Positions 1 through 8,028 of a DNA stretch of 64,000 nucleotides are shown piece by piece. The stretch is from Micromonospora eburnea (lineage in GTDB: Bacteria; Actinomycetota; Actinomycetes; Mycobacteriales; Micromonosporaceae), in the NCBI RefSeq assembly GCF_900090225.1, contig NZ_FMHY01000002.1, positions 186,001 to 250,000 on the forward strand, read 5' to 3'. The notes below the pieces were generated by a model. It did not search any database, was not told the origin of the DNA, and saw only the letters and a list, made by a program, of their open reading frames with translations. The translations under genes were made by a program, and so were the position numbers. The first letter of the stretch is position 1, and each line of letters starts with the position of its first letter.

Positions 1-2
1 TC

Positions 3-1235
3 CTCGGGGTGATGGCCGTGGTTGTCGTCCAGGTCGGTGCCGAGACCGCCAAGAACGCCCGGCTGGCCGATCTGGAACTGCACATGGGCAAGGACGGCAC
101 CCGGCAGAGCTACCTGCCGGGCAACGCCGACACCATCCAGATCAGCCAGGACACCCTGAAGGGCCGCAAGGACGCGGTCGCGGTCTCCGCCACCCAGGCG
201 ATCATCGGGGAGCCGGGCGTCAGCCCGGTCAACCCCGGCGGAGGACCGTTCGACCAGCCCGGCGGTGGACAGTACGTAGGCCCCGGTGGCGGCGACATGT
301 ACTGCGACTCCCGCGGCCACTGTCAGCCCATCGGGCCGGCCGACGATGCCCCAGCCGTTCCGGTTCCCGGCAAAGCCATCGAGCTGAGCCTCTACGCGCT
401 CACCGGCGACATCCGCCAGTTCCGACCCTTCCGGCCGGTGTCCGGCCAGTGGCTGGACTTCGCCTCCGATCCATCGCTGTCCCCACGGATCGTCATCAAC
501 CGCGAGGCCGCCAAGGGATTCACCCGCCACCAGGTGCCGGCCGAGATGCGCGTCGAGGGAGCCACCGCCGACCCGACACCGCGCATCATCGGCGTCATCG
601 ACGACGGCAACCCGCAGCCCACCGCCTACCTCCGAGCCGACGAACTGCAGAACTGGATGCCCCGCGCGAGCAACAACGGCGACTACGGCGTAGGACTGCA
701 AGTCATGCTCGCGCCCACCGCAGGCGACCTGGAGCAACTGCTACGGATCCGCCTCACCGCGAGCGGGATACCCGCCGAACAGATCTACTTCGAGACGATC
801 CAGGCGCGGAAGGACATCGCCAAGGAACTGGCGCTCCTCCGTTGGATCTTCCTCGGCATGGCCGGCCTGGTCCTCCTCATCGGCGTCGCCGGCATCCTCA
901 ACGTCGGACTCGCAACCGTCGGCGAGCGAGTCGAGGAATTCGCACTACGGCGCGCCGTGGGCACCTCACGGTCACTGCTCGCCGGCATCGTCCTCGCGGA
1001 GACACTCCTGACCGGCCTCCTCACCGCAGCCGCGGCAATCGGACTGTCCGCCCTCGCCCTGACCGCGATCAGCGCACTGTTCGGCGACCGGGAACCGCTC
1101 CTGCAGGACCTCGTGTTCCCCTGGCAGGCAGGGGTCGCAGGAGTCATCGCCGGGCTCATCGCCGGACTGCTCGGCGGCCTCATTCCGGCCATCCGCGCCG
1201 CCCGTATCCCGATCGCCACCGTCATGCGCGCCTGA
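3..1235 (+). CDS. ABC transporter permease, MacB/FtsX type (5' end outside window)
   Basis: Membrane subunit of an ABC transporter of the MacB/FtsX superfamily. The reading frame is already open at the window edge and begins inside the first transmembrane segment (LGVMAVVVVQVG), so the true start lies upstream. A large extracytoplasmic domain of about 240 residues follows, with a Gly/Pro-rich loop and a Cys pair (CDSRGHC). Then come three transmembrane segments from about residue 275, with the FtsX-type sequence ALRRAVGTSRSLL between the first two, as is usual in this family. It ends in IRAARIPIATVMRA, the typical cytoplasmic tail. The ATPase partner is probably upstream, outside the window. 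The substrate cannot be told. Confidence 0.85.
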   Translation, partial: LGVMAVVVVQVGAETAKNARLADLELHMGKDGTRQSYLPGNADTIQISQDTLKGRKDAVAVSATQAIIGEPGVSPVNPGGGPFDQPGGGQYVGPGGGDMYCDSRGHCQPIGPADDAPAVPVPGKAIELSLYALTGDIRQFRPFRPVSGQWLDFASDPSLSPRIVINREAAKGFTRHQVPAEMRVEGATADPTPRIIGVIDDGNPQPTAYLRADELQNWMPRASNNGDYGVGLQVMLAPTAGDLEQLLRIRLTASGIPAEQIYFETIQARKDIAKELALLRWIFLGMAGLVLLIGVAGILNVGLATVGERVEEFALRRAVGTSRSLLAGIVLAETLLTGLLTAAAAIGLSALALTAISALFGDREPLLQDLVFPWQAGVAGVIAGLIAGLLGGLIPAIRAARIPIATVMRA

Positions 1236-1290
1236 ATCCACGCGGGCAAGCGTTGGGCATGGCGCGGCCGGGCCGGGGAACCGGTCCGCC

Positions 1291-1590
1291 ATGAGACTGA
1301 GCAGCACTCCCGCGGTGGCCGCGTCGAGCGAGGTGACCGGCTCCGACGGGGTACGCCGACCCGGCGGCGAGGTGCACGCCTGGCTGCCGGGGCAGAACCA
1401 GACTGTCTGTGGGCTGCCGTTGAGCCGTACCCGGCTGCGTCGCTTCCCGCACGTGCCGTTCGACTACTCGTCAACGGACGTGCTCACCGGAGCCGACCCG
1501 GAGGGGTACCTCTGCCCGCGCTGCCTGGCCGCCACGCAGGGCCGCCGGAGGCAGGAGAAGAGCTGGGTACGCCGCTCGCCCCGGCCCTGA
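1291..1590 (+). CDS. Small conserved-looking protein with Cys/His pairs
   Basis: A 99-residue protein of unknown function. It has His29, Cys40 and a C-terminal CPRC pair (Cys75, Cys78), spaced like a small zinc ribbon, and a motif HAWLPGQNQTVCGLPLSR that suggests a constrained fold. No signal peptide or membrane segment is visible. It lies between the permease and the epimerase on the same strand, with about 55 bp upstream. I do not recognise the family beyond a resemblance to short actinobacterial hypothetical proteins. Zinc binding is inferred from the cysteine spacing only. Confidence 0.55.
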   Translation: MRLSSTPAVAASSEVTGSDGVRRPGGEVHAWLPGQNQTVCGLPLSRTRLRRFPHVPFDYSSTDVLTGADPEGYLCPRCLAATQGRRRQEKSWVRRSPRP

Positions 1591-1630
1591 GGCGGGGTTG
1601 GTGCCCGCCGCAACGGGTACGGCACCGGCC

Positions 1631-2714
1631 ATGCGCATCGTGATCGTGGGGGCGACCGGCAACGTGGGCACGGCGGTGCTGCGGCGGCTACGCCGGGAGG
1701 CGGGGACGGAGCTGGTCGGGGTGGCCCGCCGGCTGCCCGGACCGGACGCGGGTGAGCCGTACGACGGGGTGGCGTGGCGCTCCTGCGACATCGGCAGTCC
1801 GGGGGCGGCCGAGCGGTTGGCGGCGATCTTCGCCGGGGCGCGGGCGGTGGTGCACCTGGCCTGGCAGATCCAGCCCAGCCACGACCGGCGGACGCTGTAC
1901 CGGACCAACGTCGGCGGCAGCCGGGCGGTGCTCGACGCGGCCGTCCGGGCCGGCGTACCCGCCCTGGTGTACGCCTCGTCGATCGGCGCGTACGCGCCCG
2001 GGCCGAAGGACCACCCGGTCAGCGAGCGCTGGCCGGCGACCGGGGTGGCGGGATCGTCGTACAGCCGGGACAAGGCGGAGGTGGAGGCGTTGCTCGACAC
2101 GGTCGAGCGGGAGCACCCGGAGCTGCGGGTGGTCCGGCTGCGGCCGGGACTGATCTTCCAGCGCGACGCCGGTACCGAGATCAGCCGCTACTTTCTCGTG
2201 CCCCCTGGTCCCGGTGCGGTTGCTCCGGTACGGCCGCATCCCGCTCGTACCCGCGAACCGCCGCCTCCGGTTGCAGGCGGTGCACGCCGACGACGTCGCC
2301 GACGCGTACGTGAGGGCGGTCCTGGGTGAGGCGCGCGGCGCCTTCAACGTGGCCGCGGACCCGGTGTTGACTCCGGAGCTGGTGGCCCGGCACTTCCACG
2401 GCTGGACGGTGCCGGTGGCGGCCCCGGTGCTGCGCGCGGCGGCGGCCCTGACCTGGGCGGCGCGACTGCAACCGGTCGACGTGGGCTGGGTCGATCTGGC
2501 CCTGAACGCGCCGCTGATGTCCAGCGAGCGCGCCGAGACCGAGCTGGGCTGGATCCCCCGGGTCGACTCGGTCAGCGCGCTCCGGGAGGTCTTCGCCGGC
2601 ATGGCCGACCGCGCCGGCACCGCGTCCCCGCCCCTGTCGACGGACCCCAACCTTCCCGGCCGCCCCGCTGCCCTCCTCCGTTCCCGCCTCCCCGGTCACC
2701 CCAACCCCTACTGA
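1631..2714 (+). pseudogene. NAD-dependent epimerase/dehydratase, frameshifted
   Basis: An extended short-chain dehydrogenase (NAD-dependent epimerase/dehydratase type). The N-terminal half shows the Rossmann motif GATGNVG at residues 7-13 and the catalytic YxxxK as YSRDK. The reading frame breaks at a five-C run at 2201-2205: the upstream frame gives RYFLVPP then nonsense, while the other frame resumes with PLVPVRLLRYGRIPLVPA and continues to the stop at 2714. Removing one C restores a single protein of about 360 residues. This is either a real +1 insertion or a homopolymer sequencing error. The start is ATG at 1631, directly before MRIVIVGATG; an upstream TTG at 1598 is less likely. Confidence 0.75.
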
Positions 2715-2820
2715 CTCCCGCGTCGCCCCGAGTGACGAGGCGGCAGTTTCCCTGGAAGTGCTGCCTTCGGGCGGGTGGAGGCAGCAGCTCCCCGAAAGTG
2801 CTGGGCCGGAAGCGGTGGGG

Positions 2821-4020
2821 TCAGAAGTCGGCGAAGAGGTAGGGGAGGGCGCGGGGGAAGATCCGGCGTAGTTCCGTGGCGGCGTCCGCCGGGATCTCGC
2901 CGAGCCCCCGGATGGTGACCTCGGCCGGATCCAGCACCCCGTACGCCAGGCCGGAGAGTCCGGCGGCGGTGAGCGTCGCGGCCGGGACGGTGCCCGCGCC
3001 GGCGGAGTCGCCGGGCAGCACCTCCAGCCGGCCGGTGGTGCCGTCGAGCAGGTGGGTGCCGGCGAGCCACCGGTCACCGACCAGCTCGACGTTGACCCGG
3101 CCGGCCCCGGCCGGCAGCCCGGCGAGCGCGTCCAGGCTGAGCAGTCGGGCCATCGGGGCGGGCGATCCGGGGCGGGACACCCGCGCCTCGACGTGCACCG
3201 CCAGGTCGGTCAGCCACAGCTCGGGCAGCTCGTCGGCGGGCAGGTGGACGCGGATCCGGTCCACCTGGTCGACGTGGCGGGCGAAGAACTGGAGCAGCGA
3301 CGCGCGGGCGTACGGGTCGTCGGTGAGCAGGTCGTCGGCGATCAGCTCGCCGCCGTGGTCGTCGATGCGGTAGGTGACCGCGCCGACGGTCGCGCCGTCG
3401 CGTACGGCGGTGAGCAGCCAGCGGTCGTCCCGGTCGCGCAGGCCGACCGCCCGGAAGTCGGGGAAGATCGCGAAGCCGTGCCGCTCGTGCAGGCAGTGCT
3501 CGGTGTACGCGCGCCACGTCTCATAGCCGGCGCCGATCCGCTCCCAGGCGACCTCGCCGGGTAGTTCGGCGCGGAGCAGCGGGGCCAGGTCGGCCGGGGA
3601 GAAGACAGCGTTCCGCCGGCGGGGCAGCCCGACGTAGCCGAAGCGTTCGTAGAACGAGGCGCGGAACGGGTACAGCGCGCTCACCGTGTGCCCCTCCGCC
3701 CGCATCTCGTCGAGGAGCTGGTGCAGCAGGGTCCGGACGTGGCCGCGCCGGCGGGCCAGCGGGTGGGTCACCACCCCGCCCACGCCGGCCATCTGCAGGA
3801 CACGTCCGCGCAGGTTCTGCCGCATCGGGATCGCACTGGCAGCGGCCGTCGTACCGCCGTCCTCCTCGACGACCAGCGTCCGGTTGCCCGCCTGGTACGG
3901 CAGGTACTCGCGGAACTCGTCGAGCCGGGACGCGGCCATCGGCGACTTCTCGAACGCGTACGCAAGGAGCGGGAAGCTGTGGGTCAGGCGTTCCTCGGCG
4001 GCCAACCGACGGATGATCAT
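2821..4020 (-). CDS. GNAT acetyltransferase, Eis family
   Basis: An acetyltransferase of the Eis (enhanced intracellular survival) family, whose members transfer acetyl from acetyl-CoA to amines, including lysines and aminoglycosides. The 399-residue length matches the family (about 400). The N-terminal GNAT domain has the acetyl-CoA loop GVGGVVTHPLARRRGHVRTLL, followed by SALYPFRASFYERFGY, which holds the tyrosine expected to act as general acid. The C-terminal half fits the second GNAT-like and SCP2-like domains. The protein ends in ADF; in Eis the terminal Phe carboxylate takes part in catalysis. ATG at 4020 (MIIRRLAAEER) fits the family start; an in-frame ATG at 4065 adds 15 unconserved-looking residues. 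The natural substrate is not known. Confidence 0.8.
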   Translation of the reverse strand: MIIRRLAAEERLTHSFPLLAYAFEKSPMAASRLDEFREYLPYQAGNRTLVVEEDGGTTAAASAIPMRQNLRGRVLQMAGVGGVVTHPLARRRGHVRTLLHQLLDEMRAEGHTVSALYPFRASFYERFGYVGLPRRRNAVFSPADLAPLLRAELPGEVAWERIGAGYETWRAYTEHCLHERHGFAIFPDFRAVGLRDRDDRWLLTAVRDGATVGAVTYRIDDHGGELIADDLLTDDPYARASLLQFFARHVDQVDRIRVHLPADELPELWLTDLAVHVEARVSRPGSPAPMARLLSLDALAGLPAGAGRVNVELVGDRWLAGTHLLDGTTGRLEVLPGDSAGAGTVPAATLTAAGLSGLAYGVLDPAEVTIRGLGEIPADAATELRRIFPRALPYLFADF

Positions 4021-4147
4021 GTGTCCATCCCAACCTGTGGAGGCGACCGGCACAACCGGATTCACCGCAGGTCACCGGCAGGCGCAACCTGGCTGGCACA
4101 ACCATCTGGTCGGGCGGAGGCCGCCCGGGTTGCGACGGGCGGCCGGG

Positions 4148-4867
4148 TCAGGCCGCGGTGACGTCGGACACCACGACGGTGACGTTGTCCGGCGCGCCGG
4201 CCTGGTGGGCGAGCTTGACCAGTTGCTCGCCGCACTGCTGCCGGTCGACGTACGTGGTGAGCGTGGTGGCGATGGGGGAGTCCTCCACATAGTCGGACAG
4301 GCCGTCGCTGCACAGCAGCAGTCGGTCGCCGGGTACGAGAGTGAGCACCCCGATGGCCGGCGGCGTGTCGGAACCCTGCACGGCGCGGGTGACCAGGGAG
4401 CGCTGCGGGTGGTGCCGGGCCTGGTCGGGGGAGAGCGCGCCCTGGTCGACCAGCGCCTGCACGAAGGTGTCGTCCCGGGTGAGCTGGGTCAGCTCACCGT
4501 TGCGCAGCAGGTAGCAACGGGAGTCGCCGACCTGGGCGAGGACCAGGGTTTCGCCGGCGAGCAGGCCGGCGGTCAATGTCGTACCCATGCCCTCGCGGGC
4601 CGGGTCCGCCGTGATGGCGGCCCGGATGCGCTGGTTGGCGGTGCTCACCACGGCCCGCAGCGCCTCGGCGGCCTCGTCGGGGACGGTCGGCGGGGTCAGC
4701 TCGTCGAGGATCCGGATGACGATCTCGCTCGCCACCTCGCCGGCGGGCAGCCCGCCCATGCCGTCGGCCACCGCCACCAGGCGGTCACCGGCGAGGGCCG
4801 AGTCCTCGTTGTTGGTACGGACGAGGCCGACATCGTTGCGGATGGCCGAGCGGAGGATCAGCGTCAT
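4148..4867 (-). CDS. PP2C-family Ser/Thr protein phosphatase
   Basis: A metal-dependent PP2C protein phosphatase of 239 residues, that is, a catalytic domain alone with no membrane anchor. Signature motifs appear in order: RTNNEDS near residue 18, VAVADGMGG (metal-binding Asp), VGDSRCYLL, LLLCSDGLSDYV and DNVTVVV at the C-terminus. Such phosphatases reverse Hanks-type kinase phosphorylation in actinomycetes. Unlike the usual pstP arrangement it is not next to FHA, rodA, pbp or pknB genes, so it is a stand-alone enzyme rather than the division-cluster PstP. Its partner kinase is not in the window. Confidence 0.9.
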   Translation of the reverse strand: MTLILRSAIRNDVGLVRTNNEDSALAGDRLVAVADGMGGLPAGEVASEIVIRILDELTPPTVPDEAAEALRAVVSTANQRIRAAITADPAREGMGTTLTAGLLAGETLVLAQVGDSRCYLLRNGELTQLTRDDTFVQALVDQGALSPDQARHHPQRSLVTRAVQGSDTPPAIGVLTLVPGDRLLLCSDGLSDYVEDSPIATTLTTYVDRQQCGEQLVKLAHQAGAPDNVTVVVSDVTAA

Positions 4868-4932
4868 GGGACAAGCTTGCCAAGAAGACCACCTTCCCGT
4901 CTCTACCGAGGTACCGGTCTGTGGAAAGAACC

Positions 4933-4954
4933 GCCGCTGTCGTTCACCAGCGGC
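4933..4954. terminator. Short hairpin downstream of the cupin-XRE gene
   Basis: Seven-base arms GCCGCTG/CAGCGGC with an 8-base loop, about 50 bp past the stop of the regulator at 5004 and upstream of the PP2C gene. There is no clear U-tract, so termination is only possible. Confidence 0.35.
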
Positions 4955-5003
4955 CGAGTCACCGGGCCATCCACAGTGGCCGGTGCAGGCGGTGCCGACA
5001 GGC

Positions 5004-5564
5004 TCAGCGGCGCGGGTAACGCAGCAGCAGGCTCGCGCGTACCTCCTCGTCGCCGACCGCGGCGTAGCTGTGCGGCACGTCGGAGGTCCAGCGCAGGTGG
5101 CCGCCGGACGCGGCGGTCAGCGGGGCGTCCACCGGCCCGGCCCGCAGTACGCCGGCGAAGACGGTGACGTGCTCGGTCACCCCGGGATGGTGCGCGGGGG
5201 AGAGCTGGCCGGGCCCGGGGGCGACCCGCATCCGGTACAGCTCGTAGGTCGCGTCCGCCTCGGTGAAGACCTCCAGCAGGGTGGCGTGGACCGCCGTGCC
5301 GCTGACCGTGGGCTGCGCCGCCGTCGTGTTCAGCACGGCGGTGAGCGGTACGCCGAGCTGCGCGGTGACCGCGTACAGGGTCTCCAGGGTCGGGTTGCGG
5401 GTGCCGTTCTCCAGCCCGGAGAGGGTGGCCTTCCCGACACCCGCCAGCCGGGCCAGCGTGGAGAGGGACATGCCGCGCTCCTCGCGGAGGGCGCGGACCT
5501 GGCGTCCGACCGCCACGGCGCCCGTGTCGGGCGTCGGGTCCCGGTCTGGTGGGGCTGCTGCCAT
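5004..5564 (-). CDS. XRE-family regulator with C-terminal cupin domain
   Basis: A 186-residue one-component regulator. An N-terminal helix-turn-helix of the XRE type spans about residues 18-75 (VRALREERGMSLSTLARLAGVGKATLSGLENGTRNP). A C-terminal cupin barrel from about 105 to 185 (HHPGVTEHVTVFAGVLRAG) is a likely small-molecule sensor. The layout follows HTH-cupin regulators that control transport or catabolism. It is divergent from the BenE-type transporter at 5654, with an 18-bp perfect inverted repeat between the two starts. The context suggests that it controls itself and the transporter in response to the transported compound. Confidence 0.87.
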   Translation of the reverse strand: MAAAPPDRDPTPDTGAVAVGRQVRALREERGMSLSTLARLAGVGKATLSGLENGTRNPTLETLYAVTAQLGVPLTAVLNTTAAQPTVSGTAVHATLLEVFTEADATYELYRMRVAPGPGQLSPAHHPGVTEHVTVFAGVLRAGPVDAPLTAASGGHLRWTSDVPHSYAAVGDEEVRASLLLRYPRR

Positions 5565-5587
5565 CCGGCTATGGTGCTACATCGTGG

Positions 5588-5605
5588 CGTTCCGTAAACG
5601 GAACG
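5588..5605. promoter_or_regulatory. Candidate operator between cupin-XRE regulator and BenE transporter
   Basis: Perfect inverted repeat CGTTCCG-TAAA-CGGAACG lying 24 bp before the regulator start and about 50 bp before the transporter start. Its place and symmetry fit an operator for the XRE protein. Confidence 0.6.
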
Positions 5606-5653
5606 ATGTCGCCGCCGTTCGGCGGCGCGGAGGGGCAACCTGAGGAGGACGGC

Positions 5654-6865
5654 GTGACCGGTCGGCTCCAACCCGTGCTGGCCGGGGTCGTGACCGCCCT
5701 CGTCGGCTTCGCCAGCTCGTTCACGGTCGTGCTCGCCGGGCTGCGTGCGGTCGGCGCCGACCAGGCACAGGCGGCCTCCGGCCTGCTGGCGCTCTGCGTC
5801 GCCACCGGCTGCTGCGCGGTCTGGCTGGGGCTGCGCCACCGGCTGCCGCTGGCGATCGCCTGGTCCACCCCGGGCGCGGCGCTGCTGGTCGCCACCGGCC
5901 CCGTACCCGGCGGCTGGCCGGCAGCCGTCGGCGCGTTCCTGCTCACCGGCCTGCTGATCGCCGCCGCCGGACTGGTCCCGGCGCTCGGCCGGGCGGTCGC
6001 CGCGATCCCCGGCCCGATCGCCAGCGCCATGCTCGCCGGGGTGCTGCTGCCACTGTGCACCGCGCCGGTCCGGGCCCTGGTCGAGGTGCCCCGGCTGGCC
6101 GGGCCGGTGGTGCTCGCCTGGCTGGTGCTGCACCGGTTCGCCCGCCGCTGGGCGGTGCCGGGCGCACTGGCCGCGGCGGCGGTGGCGATCGCGTTGACCA
6201 CGTCCGGGCCGGTCCGGGCGCACCTCGCCCCGACCGTCGCGCTGACCGCGCCGACCTGGACGCTGTCCGCGGTGGTCGGGCTCGCGCTGCCGCTGTTCCT
6301 GGTCACCATGGCCGCGCAGAACGTGCCCGGGGCGGCCGTCCTCGCCGGCTACGGCTACCGGGCCCCGCTGGGCTCCGCGCTCCGGGTGACCGGGCTCGCC
6401 ACCGCGCTCGGCGCCCCGGCCGGCGGGCACGCGGTGAACCTGGCCGCGATCACCGCGGCCCTCGCCGCCGGCCCGGACGCCCACCCCGACCCGGACCGGC
6501 GCTGGATCGCCTCGGTGACCGCCGGGATCGGCCTGGCGCTGCTCGGGCTGGGCGCCGGCGTGGCGACCGCACTGGTGCTGCTCTCGCCGCCGGTCCTGGT
6601 CGAGGCGGTGGCCGGGCTCGCGCTGCTCGGCGCGCTGGCCGGCGCGGTCTCCGCAGCCGTCGCCGAGCCGGACGCCCGCGAAGCGGCGGTGGTCACCTTC
6701 GTGGTCACCGCCTCCGGGGTGAGCCTGCTCGGGGTGGGCGGCGCGTTCTGGGGTCTCGTGGCCGGCTGGTTGATGCTGCTGCTATTCCGCCGCCGCCCCG
6801 CCGCTCCGGCCACCACGCTCCCGGCGACGGAGACCGAGCGTGATCTGGCCGGATCCCGCCACTGA
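5654..6865 (+). CDS. BenE-family benzoate/H+ symporter-like transporter
   Basis: An integral membrane transporter of 403 residues. It is almost wholly hydrophobic, with about 11-12 predicted transmembrane segments, and its sequence pattern (AIAWSTPGAALLV, PGPIASAMLAGVLLP, GGHAVNLAAITAAL) matches the BenE family of proton-coupled benzoate transporters. GTG at 5654 is chosen because TGAGGAGGAC lies just upstream; a longer frame exists but its N-terminus is not membrane-like. The gene is divergent from an HTH-cupin regulator, which points to substrate-induced expression. The real substrate may be another aromatic or carboxylic acid, since no benzoate catabolic gene is nearby. Confidence 0.87.
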   Translation: MTGRLQPVLAGVVTALVGFASSFTVVLAGLRAVGADQAQAASGLLALCVATGCCAVWLGLRHRLPLAIAWSTPGAALLVATGPVPGGWPAAVGAFLLTGLLIAAAGLVPALGRAVAAIPGPIASAMLAGVLLPLCTAPVRALVEVPRLAGPVVLAWLVLHRFARRWAVPGALAAAAVAIALTTSGPVRAHLAPTVALTAPTWTLSAVVGLALPLFLVTMAAQNVPGAAVLAGYGYRAPLGSALRVTGLATALGAPAGGHAVNLAAITAALAAGPDAHPDPDRRWIASVTAGIGLALLGLGAGVATALVLLSPPVLVEAVAGLALLGALAGAVSAAVAEPDAREAAVVTFVVTASGVSLLGVGGAFWGLVAGWLMLLLFRRRPAAPATTLPATETERDLAGSRH

Positions 6866-6925
6866 TCCACTCGTGCTGCGGCAGGTCGCGGCCCTTCGGG
6901 TGCGCCGAGATGCCGCAACCCGGGT
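6864..6925. repeat. Dispersed inverted repeat, TGCGGCA family, copy 1
   Basis: Begins with GATCCACTC and carries arms TGCGGCA (6877-6883) and TGCCGCA (6911-6917), followed by ACCCG. The same order (GATCCACTC, ATGCGGCA, TGCCGCAT, CCCG) recurs at 20095-20160. It lies between two convergent genes and may act as a terminator for both. Confidence 0.55.
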
Positions 6926-6937
6926 CGAGCGTCATGC

Positions 6938-7225
6938 TCAGGCGGTGCCCCCCGCCTCCACGCCGATCTCCATGAGCCGCAGGCGTACGCCGGAGACGTT
7001 CTGTTCGATCATCCGCTTCAGGGCCCGGGCGTCGTCGAGCGTGTCGAGGACGACCAGCGCGTGGGTGAGGCCGGGATCGTCGCCGTCTGTGCCCCACCAG
7101 CCCCGGACAAAGCCCGGGCTCTGCCGGGTCACCTCGGCCATGTGCGCGAACTGGGCGGCCCGTGCCGCCGGGTCGGCGGCCGTGCCGCCCTGCTCCCCGA
7201 TCACCATCCACATGGCCTCCACCAT
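6938..7225 (-). CDS. Antibiotic biosynthesis monooxygenase-like (ABM fold) small protein
   Basis: A 95-residue protein resembling the ABM/dimeric alpha-beta barrel fold: MWMVIGEQGGTAADPAARAAQFAHMAEVTRQSPGFVRGWWGTDGDDPGLTHALVVLDTLDDARAL has the usual alternation of a strand, a helix ending in SPGFVRG, and a second strand/helix pair. ATG at 7225 is chosen because the fold starts there; upstream codons encode a basic stretch with no homology-like pattern. Members of this fold include monooxygenases and haem-degrading enzymes, but many have no known activity, so no reaction is assigned. Confidence 0.6.
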   Translation of the reverse strand: MVEAMWMVIGEQGGTAADPAARAAQFAHMAEVTRQSPGFVRGWWGTDGDDPGLTHALVVLDTLDDARALKRMIEQNVSGVRLRLMEIGVEAGGTA

Positions 7226-7309
7226 AGGCAGCCCCCGCCGTCGCCGCCTGCCCTGGAGACTTACCGGTCCCGCCGGACGGGAGCTCGCCAAGATCTGAAC
7301 GCGGCCGGC

Positions 7310-7669
7310 TCACTCCTCCTCGGGTAGCTGTGCGGCGGGGACGTCGAGGCGTACCTCGGCGTCGGTGACGGTGGCGATCCGGTCGGCCAGCACGTAGACC
7401 GCGCCGGTGTGGGCCAGTTCTGTGGAGACCTTCAGGTAGCCGCTGCGCAGCAGCCGGGCGGCCAGATCGGCGGGGACGTCCGGTTCCTCGACCGCCGCCG
7501 ACTCGATCAACTCGTCCAGGCTGCCGCCCGGGTCGACTCCGGCGGGCGCCTGCACGGTCACCGCGTTCGGGTCGCCGCGCTGGACGAGATCCACGGTGCC
7601 GACCTCGACGCCGGTCGAGTCGACCACTCGCATGCCGGTGGTGACCCGGGAAATGACCTGCTGGCTCAT
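7310..7669 (-). CDS. DUF2171 / PRC-barrel-like protein
   Basis: A 119-residue soluble protein. Its N-terminal segment VISRVTTGMRVVDSTGVEVGTVDLVQRGDPNAVTV has the PRC-barrel-like pattern of DUF2171 proteins (a strand, a VxxxDGxxVGxVD turn, a strand). A second beta-rich half (YLKVSTELAHTGAVYVLADRIATVTDAEVRLDVP) follows. No membrane segment or signal peptide is present. The function is unknown; PRC-barrel proteins often bind RNA or other proteins. It lies just downstream of the SOS-box gene at 7700 on the same strand, separated by 30 bp, so co-transcription is possible. Confidence 0.6.
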   Translation of the reverse strand: MSQQVISRVTTGMRVVDSTGVEVGTVDLVQRGDPNAVTVQAPAGVDPGGSLDELIESAAVEEPDVPADLAARLLRSGYLKVSTELAHTGAVYVLADRIATVTDAEVRLDVPAAQLPEEE

Positions 7670-7699
7670 GCAGTCAGCGGTTCCCGGAGCGCCCCGGCG

Positions 7700-7948
7700 C
7701 TAAACGGGCGGGGTCCAGCCGCTCGGCGGGCGGGGGGAGAGCTCGCGCCAGGTGTCCGGCCCCTCCATCAGCGCCCGGACCGTGTCCTCCGCCTCCTCCA
7801 CGCTGTCGTACTCGTAGAACCGGGAGACCCCCTCGGCGCCGCCGGCGCGCTGCTCGACGTGCCAGCGGTCGCCGTCCACGCGCAGGAAGACGTCCCGCCG
7901 GGCCAGCCGCCCCCATTTCCCGTTCCACCAGTGCCTGCGCTGCTCCAT
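7700..7948 (-). CDS. Small basic/aromatic protein behind a LexA-type box
   Basis: An 82-residue protein of unknown function beginning MEQRRHWWNGKWGRLARRDVFLRVDGDRWHVEQRAGG. The N-terminus is basic and Trp-rich and the C-terminal half is acidic (YEYDSVEEAEDTVRALMEG). No signal peptide or membrane helix is seen. The ATG at 7948 sits 7 bases after a TAGAGT -10 element, so the message is probably leaderless, and a perfect TCGAAC-N4-GTTCGA palindrome abuts that -10. It is therefore a candidate DNA-damage-induced gene. It lies downstream of mscL but is separated from it by a hairpin. I do not recognise a family. Confidence 0.65.
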   Translation of the reverse strand: MEQRRHWWNGKWGRLARRDVFLRVDGDRWHVEQRAGGAEGVSRFYEYDSVEEAEDTVRALMEGPDTWRELSPRPPSGWTPPV

Positions 7949-7955
7949 GACCCGG

Positions 7956-7977
7956 ACTCTATCGAACACGTGTTCGA
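7956..7977 (-). promoter_or_regulatory. LexA-type SOS box fused to a leaderless promoter
   Basis: The 16-bp perfect palindrome TCGAACACGTGTTCGA at 7962-7977 matches the actinobacterial LexA consensus TCGAAC-N4-GTTCGA. It is followed on the minus strand by TAGAGT (7956-7961), 7 bases and ATG, so a bound repressor would block the polymerase site. Confidence 0.75.
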
Positions 7978-7985
7978 CACGAGTC

Positions 7986-8013
7986 GGCCCCCGTGGGATT
8001 CCCAACGGGGGCC
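7986..8013. terminator. Intrinsic-type hairpin after mscL
   Basis: GGCCCCCGT-GGG pairs with CCC-AACGGGGGCC around a 3-base loop, 16 bp after the mscL stop and before the SOS-box promoter. It should separate mscL transcription from the gene at 7700. Confidence 0.6.
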
Positions 8014-8028
8014 GGTGCGGGCGGTACG

